From positions 62,001 through 126,000 of the forward strand of contig CAJUSW010000009.1 in NCBI GenBank assembly GCA_910589485.1: a stretch of 64,000 nucleotides of DNA, written 5' to 3'. The notes beneath the pieces were generated by a model. It made no database searches, was not told the DNA's origin, and saw only the letters and a list, made by a program, of their open reading frames with translations. Shown here piece after piece: positions 8,310-16,981 of this stretch. How positions within the stretch are numbered: position 1 is the first letter of the stretch; the number at the start of each line of letters is the position of its first letter. This DNA comes from an uncultured Duncaniella sp. (GTDB lineage: Bacteria; Bacteroidota; Bacteroidia; Bacteroidales; Muribaculaceae). The position numbers were made by a program, and so were the translations under genes.

Positions 8310-11300
8310 GTGTGGTCGCCCGCTCCCTCGGAGATGCTGGGCACCGCGGGGCAGGATGCCTGTACGGTTGTACTGTCGAACGAGAGCCATGTGTTTGAGG
8401 GGGATACCCAAAAGGCGGTACCCTCGAATACCTCGTGCGGTGTGATAGCCTACAAAGGCTCGACAAGAGTTCCCGCTACCATAGGGACAGTCTCGGGGAT
8501 GCCTCCGGGGATGAGCGTGGGCGTGGTGAACAACGGCACCGTGACAGCCGGCATAACCGTAAGCGTGACCGATGGCCTCACCACGGGCCAAGGGGAGCTG
8601 ACCATACCGATCACGGTGGAGGGTATCACATTCGAGCGCAAGTTCTCATGGTCGCTGTCGCTGAGGGGTGAGGGTGGTGCGAATTACACCAATAACATGC
8701 TCCTTGGAACCGAAGCGGGCCCAGGGGATGGGCACGTCAAATTTTTAGCCACACATACCGCCGACGATATTGACGGTGTGCCGACGATGGTACTACAGCC
8801 TACTAACACGACCGGAGGAGTGTATTATCATAAAACATTCATAGATGGCCTGCTCACCTTCGGAAATAAGTACACCCTTTCCGTGGATCTTTACCGCGAA
8901 GAAGCAGGGATGGTACAGATAGGATATGAGCATGGTGAGCTGCTTGAAGTGACTATCCCTGCCAAGACTTGGACAAGAGTAAGCAAAAGTTTTACATATA
9001 GTGGGCCTACATGGGGTATTGTGATCTATTCCATGGATGCGGTAGGGGAAAACTTTGCGATCCGGCACGCCAAAATTGAGGAGGGGGATAATTCCGCTCC
9101 TCAATGGACTCCGCATCCCTCGGAGATGGTAGGCACCGATGGAGTCGGTATCGACCGGATCGTGGAGGAATACTACCTCTCCACCTCGCGCATCACTCCG
9201 CAGGGCGGGTCATGGTCGGCCACACGCCCCGAGTGGGAGTCGGGCAAGTTCTATTGGACCCGCTCGCATATCTACTATACCGACGGCACGGAGGCTATAG
9301 TAGGCGAGATATGCGCCACGGGTGCTTCCGGAGCTGACGGCGCGAGTGTGCTCGCCCGTTATTCGGCAGACAAGGCTACGTGGCACATGGGGATGCTGAG
9401 TACCGATGTGTGGATGCAGACCTCCTCGGACAACGGCAAGACATGGAGCGAGGCTGTGAGGATCGCAGGAAAGGATGGTGCCGACGGAAAAGACGGCTCC
9501 TACCCGAAGATGCAGTGGGCGAAGAACAATTCCCCGACGACTGCCCCGACAAGCGGATGGCAGGACACGCCCATGAGTGCGAACGAGGGGGAATACGTGT
9601 GGCTGAGGACAGGCACCGTGATTCCTCCGGCCACAGCCCCGGCGAGCTACGGTACGCCCGTAAGGCTGACCGGAGACAGAGGAGTGGACGGACAGAGCGT
9701 GTATCTGCTGGATCTGACCAACAGCATGGCGGGCGTGGCATGTGATGCCGACGGTAATCCGGTGGGCGCATTGCCCTCGACCGGGATACAGGTATATACG
9801 GGAGGTACGGCCGACAACACGGGGTGGAGATTCTCGGCCTCGCCTGACGGATGTACGTGTACACTGTCGGGGTGGCTGCTTAATATCACCTCGGTAACAA
9901 AGGATACTGCCTCGGTGACCATTACGGCCACCAAGGCGGGATGCCCGACGCTGATAAGCACATTCAGCATCTACAAAGTGAAACCCGGACAGAATGGAGC
10001 GCAGGGCAAACCGGGCACGGATGGTAATGACGGCGCTCCGGCTGTGGTGTATTCCATAGATCCGAGCGTGAACAATATTACCCGCTCCTCGACAGGGAGA
10101 CTCTCGGCTGAGTATGTGACATGCTCGGTGTACAAGACCACGGGAAACTCGGCCCGCGTGCTGACCTCGGAAAAGACGCTTACATACCTGCGTATGCCCG
10201 ACGGGGCCACGGGGACGCTGAGCCATACCGGGGGCATATCATCGCAGATCCCCATATTGGCCGACACGGAGTCGGTGATATTCGAGCTTAAGGACGGAAG
10301 CACTCTCCTCGACCATGAGAGGGTGCCGGTGATGAACGATGCGAGCGACCTCACCATATACGCCCGCGGGACGGGCAACAACAACAGCGCCAACCGCGTG
10401 GTGAAGGTGGGGGGCAAGATTGTGGTCAACGGTGATGGGCGCGGACTGGCATTGACGGTGATCGACCGCAAGACGCTGGAGGTGGCCTATACAAGATACT
10501 TCGATGTGTACGACGTGGAGGAGCACCGCACGAATCTCGCCACGGTGCTCAGATCCCTCACGACGGATGTTTTCGTTGTGATCACCTCGCATGATGCGTG
10601 GTACCATAACAATAACAAAGATATGATCGAGGCCATGGAGGATTTCGGCGGGTCGCAGTTCATAAGCTCGGATCAGTTCAAGGCGTTCCGCTGTCCCTAC
10701 GTGCTCATAGGCATGAAAGGTCTGGGACGCGGTAACGGCATAGAGCGCATGGAGGGGCAGGAGAAGACGGATCCGTATGCCGAGGTCACGACCACGATCA
10801 TTGACGGGCTGTGCCCGGGATGGAAAGCTACGAAGCCGTTCAATTATCTCACCGCAGCCTTGGAGCAGGAGACGGAGATCAACAACGGGCTTGTGCTCAC
10901 GTCCCATGTCGCTGTGGGATATAAGAACACCGATGGGCAGAGGGTGACCACTGCGGGGCTCAACGGGCTGATCGATCCGGAGGGTGAAAAGGATGATCTT
11001 GCCGTGTGGGCCGGAGGCGAGATGATAGACCCCAAGAAAGCCACGGCGGGTCAGACACCCTCCACCTCGGGCATACGCATGAACGGCACGGCATATTTCT
11101 GCGACAATGTGATCCGCCTGGAGAAAGACCATATGATGGTGGGCGATAATGTGAGGCTGGACAAGGAGGGGCTTAGGCTCCTCTCCGAAGGTAATATCGC
11201 CCTGGAGATCTCGAATACTCCTATAGATGTGGATTTCGAGGATCTTATCAGCAACCAACGGCAATTCACACGCTCGTATGGGTTGCAGATCCCTCTCGAC

Positions 11301-11942
11301 ATTAGCAACGCGCAGACCTTCATACGGGATGATACCTACGTTAGCATCCCCCTGGGAGAGCTCACGGCAAATTCGACCATAGAGGTCACGGTGGAGGCCG
11401 GAGCGGAGCAAAACATGAGCAATTATCGCCCCGGCATAAACGGCGAATATCCTCTCGACCAGGAACTGCTGAGAGTGAGGCTGATCAAGGACGGCTCGGA
11501 GGTTAACGGCGACATGTTGCCGCTGATCCCCAGCTCTATGCACACGGGCAATGGTCAGACCGCATACCCGATACATTATTACAAGGTGGACAAGGCTCTG
11601 GTGAGGTATTCGACTCCCGGGGCGGGAAACTATACCATAGAGATCGGCGTGGACGGAGGCATGGACGAGGTCAAGCAAACGATGATGATGAACATGTCGG
11701 TGTACGCCACATTCCTGATCAAGGAGAGCTTGAGCAATCAGATCACCCTGGGCAACAACGGCGTGTCGGTGATGCGCAACAACAACGCTATGGTGGTTAA
11801 CGACAGGATGGTGATAGCAAGGGCCCAGAGCTACGGCCTGATGCTCCATCCCACTGACGGGATCCGCGCCACCATAAACGGCGGGCAGACGTGGTACAGA
11901 CTGTCGCTGAGCGGATCGCAATTGATATTCACAAGAGTCTAA
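8310..11942 (+). CDS. Large tail fibre, C-terminal part (1210 aa)
   Basis: The open frame extends upstream without an ATG; GTG 8310 is merely the first start-like codon. It continues the 5705-8302 fibre. It contains a complete carbohydrate-binding-like module ending in W-T-P-x-P-S-E-M (about residues 125-270), several collagen-like linkers (GADGAS, GKDGADGKDG, GAQGKPGTDGNDG), an Ig-like section, and a C-terminal half with a domain about residues 670-830 followed by a beta-rich tip. Such modular fibres in gut phages recognise capsule or surface glycans. Whether it is made separately, fused by frameshifting, or is a dead fragment cannot be decided from sequence. Confidence 0.7.
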   Translation: MWSPAPSEMLGTAGQDACTVVLSNESHVFEGDTQKAVPSNTSCGVIAYKGSTRVPATIGTVSGMPPGMSVGVVNNGTVTAGITVSVTDGLTTGQGELTIPITVEGITFERKFSWSLSLRGEGGANYTNNMLLGTEAGPGDGHVKFLATHTADDIDGVPTMVLQPTNTTGGVYYHKTFIDGLLTFGNKYTLSVDLYREEAGMVQIGYEHGELLEVTIPAKTWTRVSKSFTYSGPTWGIVIYSMDAVGENFAIRHAKIEEGDNSAPQWTPHPSEMVGTDGVGIDRIVEEYYLSTSRITPQGGSWSATRPEWESGKFYWTRSHIYYTDGTEAIVGEICATGASGADGASVLARYSADKATWHMGMLSTDVWMQTSSDNGKTWSEAVRIAGKDGADGKDGSYPKMQWAKNNSPTTAPTSGWQDTPMSANEGEYVWLRTGTVIPPATAPASYGTPVRLTGDRGVDGQSVYLLDLTNSMAGVACDADGNPVGALPSTGIQVYTGGTADNTGWRFSASPDGCTCTLSGWLLNITSVTKDTASVTITATKAGCPTLISTFSIYKVKPGQNGAQGKPGTDGNDGAPAVVYSIDPSVNNITRSSTGRLSAEYVTCSVYKTTGNSARVLTSEKTLTYLRMPDGATGTLSHTGGISSQIPILADTESVIFELKDGSTLLDHERVPVMNDASDLTIYARGTGNNNSANRVVKVGGKIVVNGDGRGLALTVIDRKTLEVAYTRYFDVYDVEEHRTNLATVLRSLTTDVFVVITSHDAWYHNNNKDMIEAMEDFGGSQFISSDQFKAFRCPYVLIGMKGLGRGNGIERMEGQEKTDPYAEVTTTIIDGLCPGWKATKPFNYLTAALEQETEINNGLVLTSHVAVGYKNTDGQRVTTAGLNGLIDPEGEKDDLAVWAGGEMIDPKKATAGQTPSTSGIRMNGTAYFCDNVIRLEKDHMMVGDNVRLDKEGLRLLSEGNIALEISNTPIDVDFEDLISNQRQFTRSYGLQIPLDISNAQTFIRDDTYVSIPLGELTANSTIEVTVEAGAEQNMSNYRPGINGEYPLDQELLRVRLIKDGSEVNGDMLPLIPSSMHTGNGQTAYPIHYYKVDKALVRYSTPGAGNYTIEIGVDGGMDEVKQTMMMNMSVYATFLIKESLSNQITLGNNGVSVMRNNNAMVVNDRMVIARAQSYGLMLHPTDGIRATINGGQTWYRLSLSGSQLIFTRV

Positions 11943-11961
11943 CCAATTAATAACTACAATC

Positions 11962-12282
11962 ATGACAGATTACAACAATGTAGAAGTGACCAGAACCATC
12001 TCCAAGGTGGAGGAAATGACGCTCAGAACCGGCAAACATGTGCTCAAAGGCGAGGTGGAGTCCCGCGAGGGGGCGTTCCGCTCGGTGAGCAACGGATCGG
12101 TTACCGAGGCGGAGTCGGGGACGTATCTCGGCTCGTTCAGCGCCCAGGGGCCGATGTCGCTCAACGTGAGCATACAGGGCGCATCCACCCGTGCGGAGCG
12201 CGAGGAGATATACAACGCAGTGGAGAGCTTCAAGGAGGGCGCCGTGGCCCGGGTGGAGACGGAGGATCACGCGGCGGAGTGA
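11962..12282 (+). CDS. Phage tail-region protein, unrecognised (106 aa)
   Basis: A small soluble protein, 19 bases after the fibre gene, with a clear ATG. It is acidic, with a predicted beta-rich core and a helical C-terminus (residues 75-106). It has no signal peptide, Cys pair or membrane segment. Position between two fibre genes suggests a fibre-associated or chaperone-like role, but nothing in the sequence proves this. Confidence 0.6.
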   Translation: MTDYNNVEVTRTISKVEEMTLRTGKHVLKGEVESREGAFRSVSNGSVTEAESGTYLGSFSAQGPMSLNVSIQGASTRAEREEIYNAVESFKEGAVARVETEDHAAE

Positions 12283-12291
12283 CCGGACCGG

Positions 12292-12344
12292 GAGAAGGGG
12301 CATGCCCCTTCTCTCTCCCTCTCCAGCCCCGGAACCGGAGAGGG
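12292..12344. terminator. Two tandem hairpins between fibre genes
   Basis: A perfect 22-base palindrome (GAGAAGGGGCAT and its mirror, 12292-12313) is followed by a second stem, CCCTCTCC (about 12317) with GGAGAGGG (about 12336-12343). There is no clear U-tract. This could be an attenuator or an RNA processing/stability element rather than a classic terminator. Confidence 0.4.
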
Positions 12345-12364
12345 GATTATAGAGATAACCATAA

Positions 12365-13813
12365 ATGACAATAGAGATGGAACAGGTGAATTACAGGAGC
12401 GGCGTGGATTATATCCTGGTGCTGAAGGATGCGCGCGGGAATGATATAGGCTGGCCGGATTACGACTGGTCGGCCAAGGTGTACACGCGACGGAGGATGT
12501 GCGCCGTGGAGGTGTCGTGCCGCGGAGGTGTGCCGGTGAACTGCTGGAACGATAACGGGAGGGTGCATGTGGCGCTGAAGGACCATAGGCTCGAGCCGGG
12601 TGTGATGACGATAGAATTTACCGCCGAACTGCCTGACGGGCATTTCCCTGACGGGTCGAAGCCGGTGGCTGTGCCCGTGGAGGTGGGGCTGGAGCTGGTG
12701 AGGGGCGCGGCCCCCTGCCCGAAGCAGATGCAGATAGAACTGGTGTTACCCTATATCAAAGGAGACCCGCTGACGTGGGAGGATCTGACTCCGGAGCAGA
12801 TGGCGGAACTGCAGAGACCGGCCAAGGAGGCGGCGGATGCGTTTGCACCATTCGCCCGTGAGGCCAAGGAGGCGGAGGCTACCCGCGTAGCCAACGAGAA
12901 AACCCGCGTGGCTCAGGAACTGGCCCGCACGGATGCAGAGACTGAACGCACGAAAGCCGAGAAGCTGCGCGCCTCAGCTGAGGAGTCGCGAGCCAAGGCC
13001 GAGAGGGGACGCGTGACGGCAGAGGAGGCCCGAGTGTCAGCCGAGCAGAAACGCGCCACGGAGTATGCAGGGTATAAAGAGGCGATCGATGCCAAGCAGG
13101 ACAAGTTAGGCACTACAGAGGATCTTAGCCTGGAGGACGGGGTGCTCTCGCTTACAGATCGGGCGAAGCAGAGGCTTTTCGACGACTTGTGGAAGGTGGC
13201 GGTAGGGCCTTATGGTGACGTCGACCATACCCATGTTGAGCCGGATGGCGTGGAGAGGCATTATTATCTCAATGAGTTGTGGCTGACGTATGAGGAGGCG
13301 ATTAAAAGCTATACGGCCTATGCTTACAACAGGGACCAAACAGAATGTGGAAGGTTTACAGGAAGGACTAATATCCCGGTGCGTCTACAATGGAATGGTA
13401 CGTTTGAGCGATGGGCGCAAGGTAATACAGAGCTTGAGGTGGCTGTGATTGGTCATTTTCAAGTGGGTTCCTTGGCGCAGGCTTTCTACGGATGCACAAA
13501 TATGCACACTTGTCGTATCTCGGGTACTCATATTGTAGGTAACACTGATTTGACCGGAACGTTCTACAATTGCCGTGCATTGCGGAACCTTTATTTCAAA
13601 GGATGGGATAAAGACCTTTATCTGGAATATTCCCCGCTTCTGACTCTCGAGTCCATGCGTAACATTGTCAACGGCAAGGCTTCGTCAATGGCTACGGCAA
13701 CAGTATTTGTCCATCCGGACGTATATGCTAAACTGGCGGATCCGGAGAACACGGAGTGGCATAAGGTGCTGACCGATGCCCTGGAAAAGAATATAAGTTT
13801 TGCTACGATTTAA
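12365..13813 (+). CDS. Phage tail fibre with coiled-coil shaft
   Basis: A 482-residue protein in three parts. Residues 1-135 form a beta-rich head like baseplate-attached N-terminal domains. Residues 140-240 form a long Ala/Glu/Arg heptad-type coiled coil (repeats of the ARVSAEE kind). A C-terminal tip domain follows (about 300-482). The tip ends in an HPDVYAKL-D-P-x-x-x-E-W motif and a final I-S-F-A-T-I. The same tip is found in the two genes that follow, so this is the first of three fibre/adhesin paralogs. The tip coding DNA is more AT-rich than the shaft, consistent with module exchange. ATG 12365 follows two hairpins and is the only sensible start. Confidence 0.75.
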   Translation: MTIEMEQVNYRSGVDYILVLKDARGNDIGWPDYDWSAKVYTRRRMCAVEVSCRGGVPVNCWNDNGRVHVALKDHRLEPGVMTIEFTAELPDGHFPDGSKPVAVPVEVGLELVRGAAPCPKQMQIELVLPYIKGDPLTWEDLTPEQMAELQRPAKEAADAFAPFAREAKEAEATRVANEKTRVAQELARTDAETERTKAEKLRASAEESRAKAERGRVTAEEARVSAEQKRATEYAGYKEAIDAKQDKLGTTEDLSLEDGVLSLTDRAKQRLFDDLWKVAVGPYGDVDHTHVEPDGVERHYYLNELWLTYEEAIKSYTAYAYNRDQTECGRFTGRTNIPVRLQWNGTFERWAQGNTELEVAVIGHFQVGSLAQAFYGCTNMHTCRISGTHIVGNTDLTGTFYNCRALRNLYFKGWDKDLYLEYSPLLTLESMRNIVNGKASSMATATVFVHPDVYAKLADPENTEWHKVLTDALEKNISFATI

Positions 13814-13824
13814 AAAATCAGATT

Positions 13825-14686
13825 ATGGAAGTAAATATAATTGGCAATAAATCAGAGATATACGTGGGGTAAATGGCTTACTGAGAATAAGGCCACCTGT
13901 TTCCCGACATTCGCCAAACGGAGATTTCTGAGGCCCGGAGAGACCATTGAGGATTTCAAGGAGGTCTCCGATGCGGAGAAAACTGCTCTGGAGAAATTGA
14001 GGGACGGATGGACGAGGCCTCCGCAGAGTTTCATTGATCGGTGGAATCGACGGGTGGCAATATCGACATGTCTCGGATCAAGGAACGGATATAATGAAAG
14101 TACTGGCTACTTTGAACTTAATACGTTGACAGATTTGACATACAAAGATGCGCTTGCAATTTTTGAGACTGATTATGTAAGGCCAAGCGAGCGTAATGTG
14201 CTAATTTATGGTGGTGGCAATAACTGCCGGACCAATTTCTGCGAAACGAAAGGATTTGGCATTTTCCCAATATTTGATCGATCCTACCAGTCAAATAGGT
14301 CTATAGAGGTCGCCGTAGTTTACGGAGTTGTCAGTATCGAATGTTTTGAAAATAATGTCAAACTGCATACGATAAGAGCGAGAAGTATGGACGCAAGTAG
14401 CTCCGTTGGTAGCAAGGTGTTTGCCAGTCTGCCGAATCTTGTTGATCTGAATTTAGGCATATTTGAGTACCGTGCTAATCTTGTTGCGGATCTCAATTTA
14501 AAAGGATCTCCATTAATATCTCTCAAAAGTGTTAAGGGTTTGATTCAAGGTCGTTCCGCAACAAATCAGATAGCGATTACTGTCCATCCCGATGTGTATG
14601 CCAAGCTCACTGATCCCGATGATTCGGAGTGGTATGCCCTGCTGGATCTTGCCTCGGAAAAGAATATAACATTTGTAACAATTTAA
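13825..14686 (+). CDS. Tail-fibre tip paralog 1, needs +1 frameshift
   Basis: Translation most likely starts at ATG 13825, 12 bases after the preceding stop, giving the leader MEVNIIGNKSEIYVG, which stops at TAA 13870. The main body lies one base ahead in frame (GGT AAA TGG from 13868) and continues to 14686. Reading through with a +1 shift gives about 286 residues. The body is homologous to paralog 2 and shares the C-terminal HPDVYAKL tip with the 12365-13813 fibre. A TTG start at 13841 in the body frame is the alternative, but the leader is conserved in the ATG frame of both paralogs, which argues that the leader is translated. Confidence 0.6.
13864..13873 (+). other. Candidate +1 frameshift site, paralog 1 (GTG GGG TAA A)
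   Basis: In the leader frame the codons are GTG GGG TAA. A P-site Gly-tRNA slipping +1 from GGG to GGT puts AAA in the A site and enters the body frame. The layout (in-frame stop after a slippery codon) resembles the release-factor-2 type of +1 shift. Loss of one G would have the same effect. Confidence 0.5.
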
Positions 14687-14697
14687 AATAGCAGTTT

Positions 14698-15583
14698 ATG
14701 GATATAAATACAATCGGCTCATTTACTGAGATTTGTATATCTGGGGGGGGGTAATTTCCTCTCTGAGTCTCGGCCGACGAATTTTCACCATTTCTACACT
14801 CGCAAGGCCCTCGCCAAAGGTGAGCGCCCGGAGGACTACATGGAGGTGACGGCTAAGGAGCGGGAGAACATCGAGCAGAGCGATGCCGCATGGCAGAGGC
14901 CTCCGCAATGGGTGATCGATGAGTTCAATGCAGATCCGCATGGTAGGTATAATGAAGATACGGGATACGGAGAACTCAATGGACTGACTAACCTGTCGGC
15001 ACAGGAAATGATGGATATTGCCAAGTATGGCAACAAGATCACGGGTAATAGTGACTTTTGTGTAACCGGAGGCTCTGTGTCTCCACTCATTCGGACTAAT
15101 CTGACTCCCATCAATGGATCGAACGGAGCATACGTGGCTTCGTTAGGCTATCTTTTTTATGGACAGTCCAAACTGGAGGTGGCCTCACTATCCAATTGGA
15201 ATAACCACGATGGCACAGATATTAATATGGGATCGCTTACAAGCGCAAACGGCGATTCATGGTTGATTTTTGGCGATTGCAAAAAACTAAAAAAGATATT
15301 GGGCAGGCTTTTATTGGTCTATTCTGATGCTATTACTACATCCCGAAACAGCATTTTTAGAGGCTGTGGGAATTTGGAGGAGGTGAGAATATGCCGACTG
15401 CGGACATCGCTTAATATGCAGGATTGTGGAAAGCTGTCGTTTGAGTCATTGGATTTTTTAGTATCCAACGCTGACAGGGATTGCAACATAATCGTTACTC
15501 TCCACCCTGATGCCTATGCGAGGCTCACTGATGAGCTGATAGCCAAGGCCAGTGAGAAACAGATACAATTTGTAACAGTATAG
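14698..15583 (+). CDS. Tail-fibre tip paralog 2, poly-G tract and +1 frameshift
   Basis: ATG 14698, 12 bases after the preceding stop, gives the leader MDINTIGSFTEICISGGG, ending at TAA 14752 directly after nine G residues. The body frame (GGT AAT TTC from 14750) runs to 15583. A +1 shift would give about 294 residues. The body aligns with paralog 1 right after the shift point (shared Pro-Pro-Gln, then Glu-Leu-Asn, then the HPDxYA tip). The next ATG in the body frame is only at 14840, which would delete the conserved start of the body. Eight rather than nine Gs would restore one continuous frame, so slippage-based phase variation is as likely as programmed frameshifting. Confidence 0.6.
14743..14754 (+). 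other. G9 tract followed by TAA, frameshift or phase-variation site
   Basis: Nine consecutive Gs (14743-14751) are read as three Gly codons and then TAA. A +1 slip (GGG to GGT) or a G8 variant connects leader and body. It occupies exactly the position of the GGG-TAA in paralog 1. Confidence 0.55.
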
Positions 15584-15589
15584 AAAACT

Positions 15590-16030
15590 ATGATAAAGAT
15601 AGATAAAAGACAGGTATTTTCGACCGACGGCAAGTATGTGCGCCGGATCGGGACGGACGTTTGTTTCAAGCGCGGAACAGTGCTCTCAGGTGACACGGCG
15701 GAGGCATTTGAGGAGGTAGAGGAGATTCCGCCATACACCGAAGCCGAGCGTAAGGCCAAGACGGTAGAGCTGATCAGGGAGAGGTATGATGCCAACAAGG
15801 AGTTTGAGGTCCAGCGGGAGCTACTCAATGCGCTCCTGGATCCTCAGGCCATGACGCTCGATGAGACCGGGGAGGACTCAGGAGAACCCGAGGCTGTGAA
15901 GGCTTACCGGGAGTATAACAGATATGTGGAGCAATGTATCGCCAGGGCTCCACAGGCTGTAATCGATGAGAAAAGGCAAAGAAAGGAGGCAGAGGCCCGC
16001 GATGCGATCGGGCCGGATTATAATATATAG
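15590..16030 (+). CDS. Phage protein downstream of fibres, possible fibre-assembly factor
   Basis: A 146-residue soluble, acidic protein beginning six bases after the last fibre gene. The N-terminal 40 residues are beta-rich. The remainder is helical, with a charged C-terminus. Tail-fibre assembly chaperones usually sit at this place and have about this size, but no diagnostic motif is visible, so the role is inferred from position only. It ends five bases before the next gene. Confidence 0.5.
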   Translation: MIKIDKRQVFSTDGKYVRRIGTDVCFKRGTVLSGDTAEAFEEVEEIPPYTEAERKAKTVELIRERYDANKEFEVQRELLNALLDPQAMTLDETGEDSGEPEAVKAYREYNRYVEQCIARAPQAVIDEKRQRKEAEARDAIGPDYNI

Positions 16031-16034
16031 ATAA

Positions 16035-16385
16035 ATGGAAACGACAGATCTGTTAACCATTTTAGGCGGTATCGGAGGCATACAGGGCGTTATCGAGCTT
16101 GTAAAGTGGTGGCGTGGCCGCAAGGTACAAGACCGCCAGGATGTAGCCGAGGTAGTAGCCGCCGAGAACGAAAACGAGCGAAAACAAGTTAGCTGGCTGG
16201 AGAACCGGTTAGCAGAACGCGACAAAAAGATAGATGCTATATATGCCGAGCTTCGAGCCGAGCAGACCGCGCGGCTGGAGGAAGTACACCGCCGCCACGA
16301 AGTTGAGCTAAAATTAGCCGAGGCAGAGGTGAAAAAATGTCACAAACGAGGCTGTGCGGACAGAATACCACCCAGCGATTATTAA
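16035..16385 (+). CDS. Small coiled-coil phage protein at head of lysis cassette
   Basis: A 116-residue protein with a short hydrophobic Gly/Ile N-terminus (residues 5-24), then a long charged coiled coil (35-100) and a C-terminal Cys pair in a CHKRGC context ending in PPSDY. It sits directly before the muramidase and the spanin-like gene, so a role linked to lysis (holin-like or membrane-anchored accessory) is possible. One weak hydrophobic segment is less than expected for a classical holin. Codon use from here to 17502 is less GC-rich than in the tail genes, marking another mosaic block. Confidence 0.5.
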   Translation: METTDLLTILGGIGGIQGVIELVKWWRGRKVQDRQDVAEVVAAENENERKQVSWLENRLAERDKKIDAIYAELRAEQTARLEEVHRRHEVELKLAEAEVKKCHKRGCADRIPPSDY

Positions 16386-16405
16386 CCTATAAACCAAATA
16401 ATATT

Positions 16406-16981
16406 ATGGCAAACGTAGAAAAAATCGTGCCTTTTATCATCCGGTTTGAAGCAGGGGTAAACCCTGCCGGACTGACAGGCGAGCAACTTTTTGAAAAGGC
16501 CCGTAAAACCGGGTATGCAAACGACCCCGACGATTTGGGCGGTGCAACTATGGTAGGCGTAACGCTGGCTACCTATACGGAATACTGCCGTAAAAAAGGC
16601 TATCCGCGTCCCACCGTCGAGCGTCTGCGCGGCATGACATACGCCCAGTGGCTCGACATACTAAAAAACATGTTTTGGAATAGGTGGAGAGCCGACGAAA
16701 TCGCTAACCAATCTATCGCCGAAATATTGGTGGATTGGGTTTGGGCTTCCGGCAAATATGGTATCACCATACCCCAACAGGTATTAGGCGTTACCGTTGA
16801 CGGCGTGGTAGGGCCTAAGACATTGGAGGCTGTCAACAGGCAGAACCCGGCTCAATTCTTTGCCCGGATAATGGCCGAGCGTAAAGCGTATATCGACCGT
16901 ATTTGCACCAGCCGCCCGGTAAACAACAAATATAAAAAGGGTTGGTTACGTCGGCTTAACGCAATTACTTTTCAGCCATGA
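16406..16981 (+). CDS. Endolysin, GH108-type N-acetylmuramidase
   Basis: The 191-residue protein matches glycoside hydrolase family 108 with a C-terminal peptidoglycan-binding domain (PG_binding_3). Near the N-terminus it has the catalytic-Glu region in an IRFEAG context (residues 12-17), then DLGGATMVGVT (about 43-53), the conserved GGAT-x-x-GVT signature. The C-terminal third carries V-D-G-V-V-G-P-K-T. It cleaves the glycan strand of peptidoglycan during lysis. No signal peptide is visible, so export would need a holin or similar. ATG 16406 is chosen over the longer frame starting at 16337, because the extra N-terminus overlaps the upstream gene and is not family-like. It overlaps the next gene by four bases (ATGA). 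Confidence 0.85.
   Translation: MANVEKIVPFIIRFEAGVNPAGLTGEQLFEKARKTGYANDPDDLGGATMVGVTLATYTEYCRKKGYPRPTVERLRGMTYAQWLDILKNMFWNRWRADEIANQSIAEILVDWVWASGKYGITIPQQVLGVTVDGVVGPKTLEAVNRQNPAQFFARIMAERKAYIDRICTSRPVNNKYKKGWLRRLNAITFQP

Noticed and set aside
10239..11963. A 574-codon open frame on the minus strand
   Set aside because: It is antisense to the fibre gene. Its His/Arg/Ile-rich sequence is a shadow pattern.
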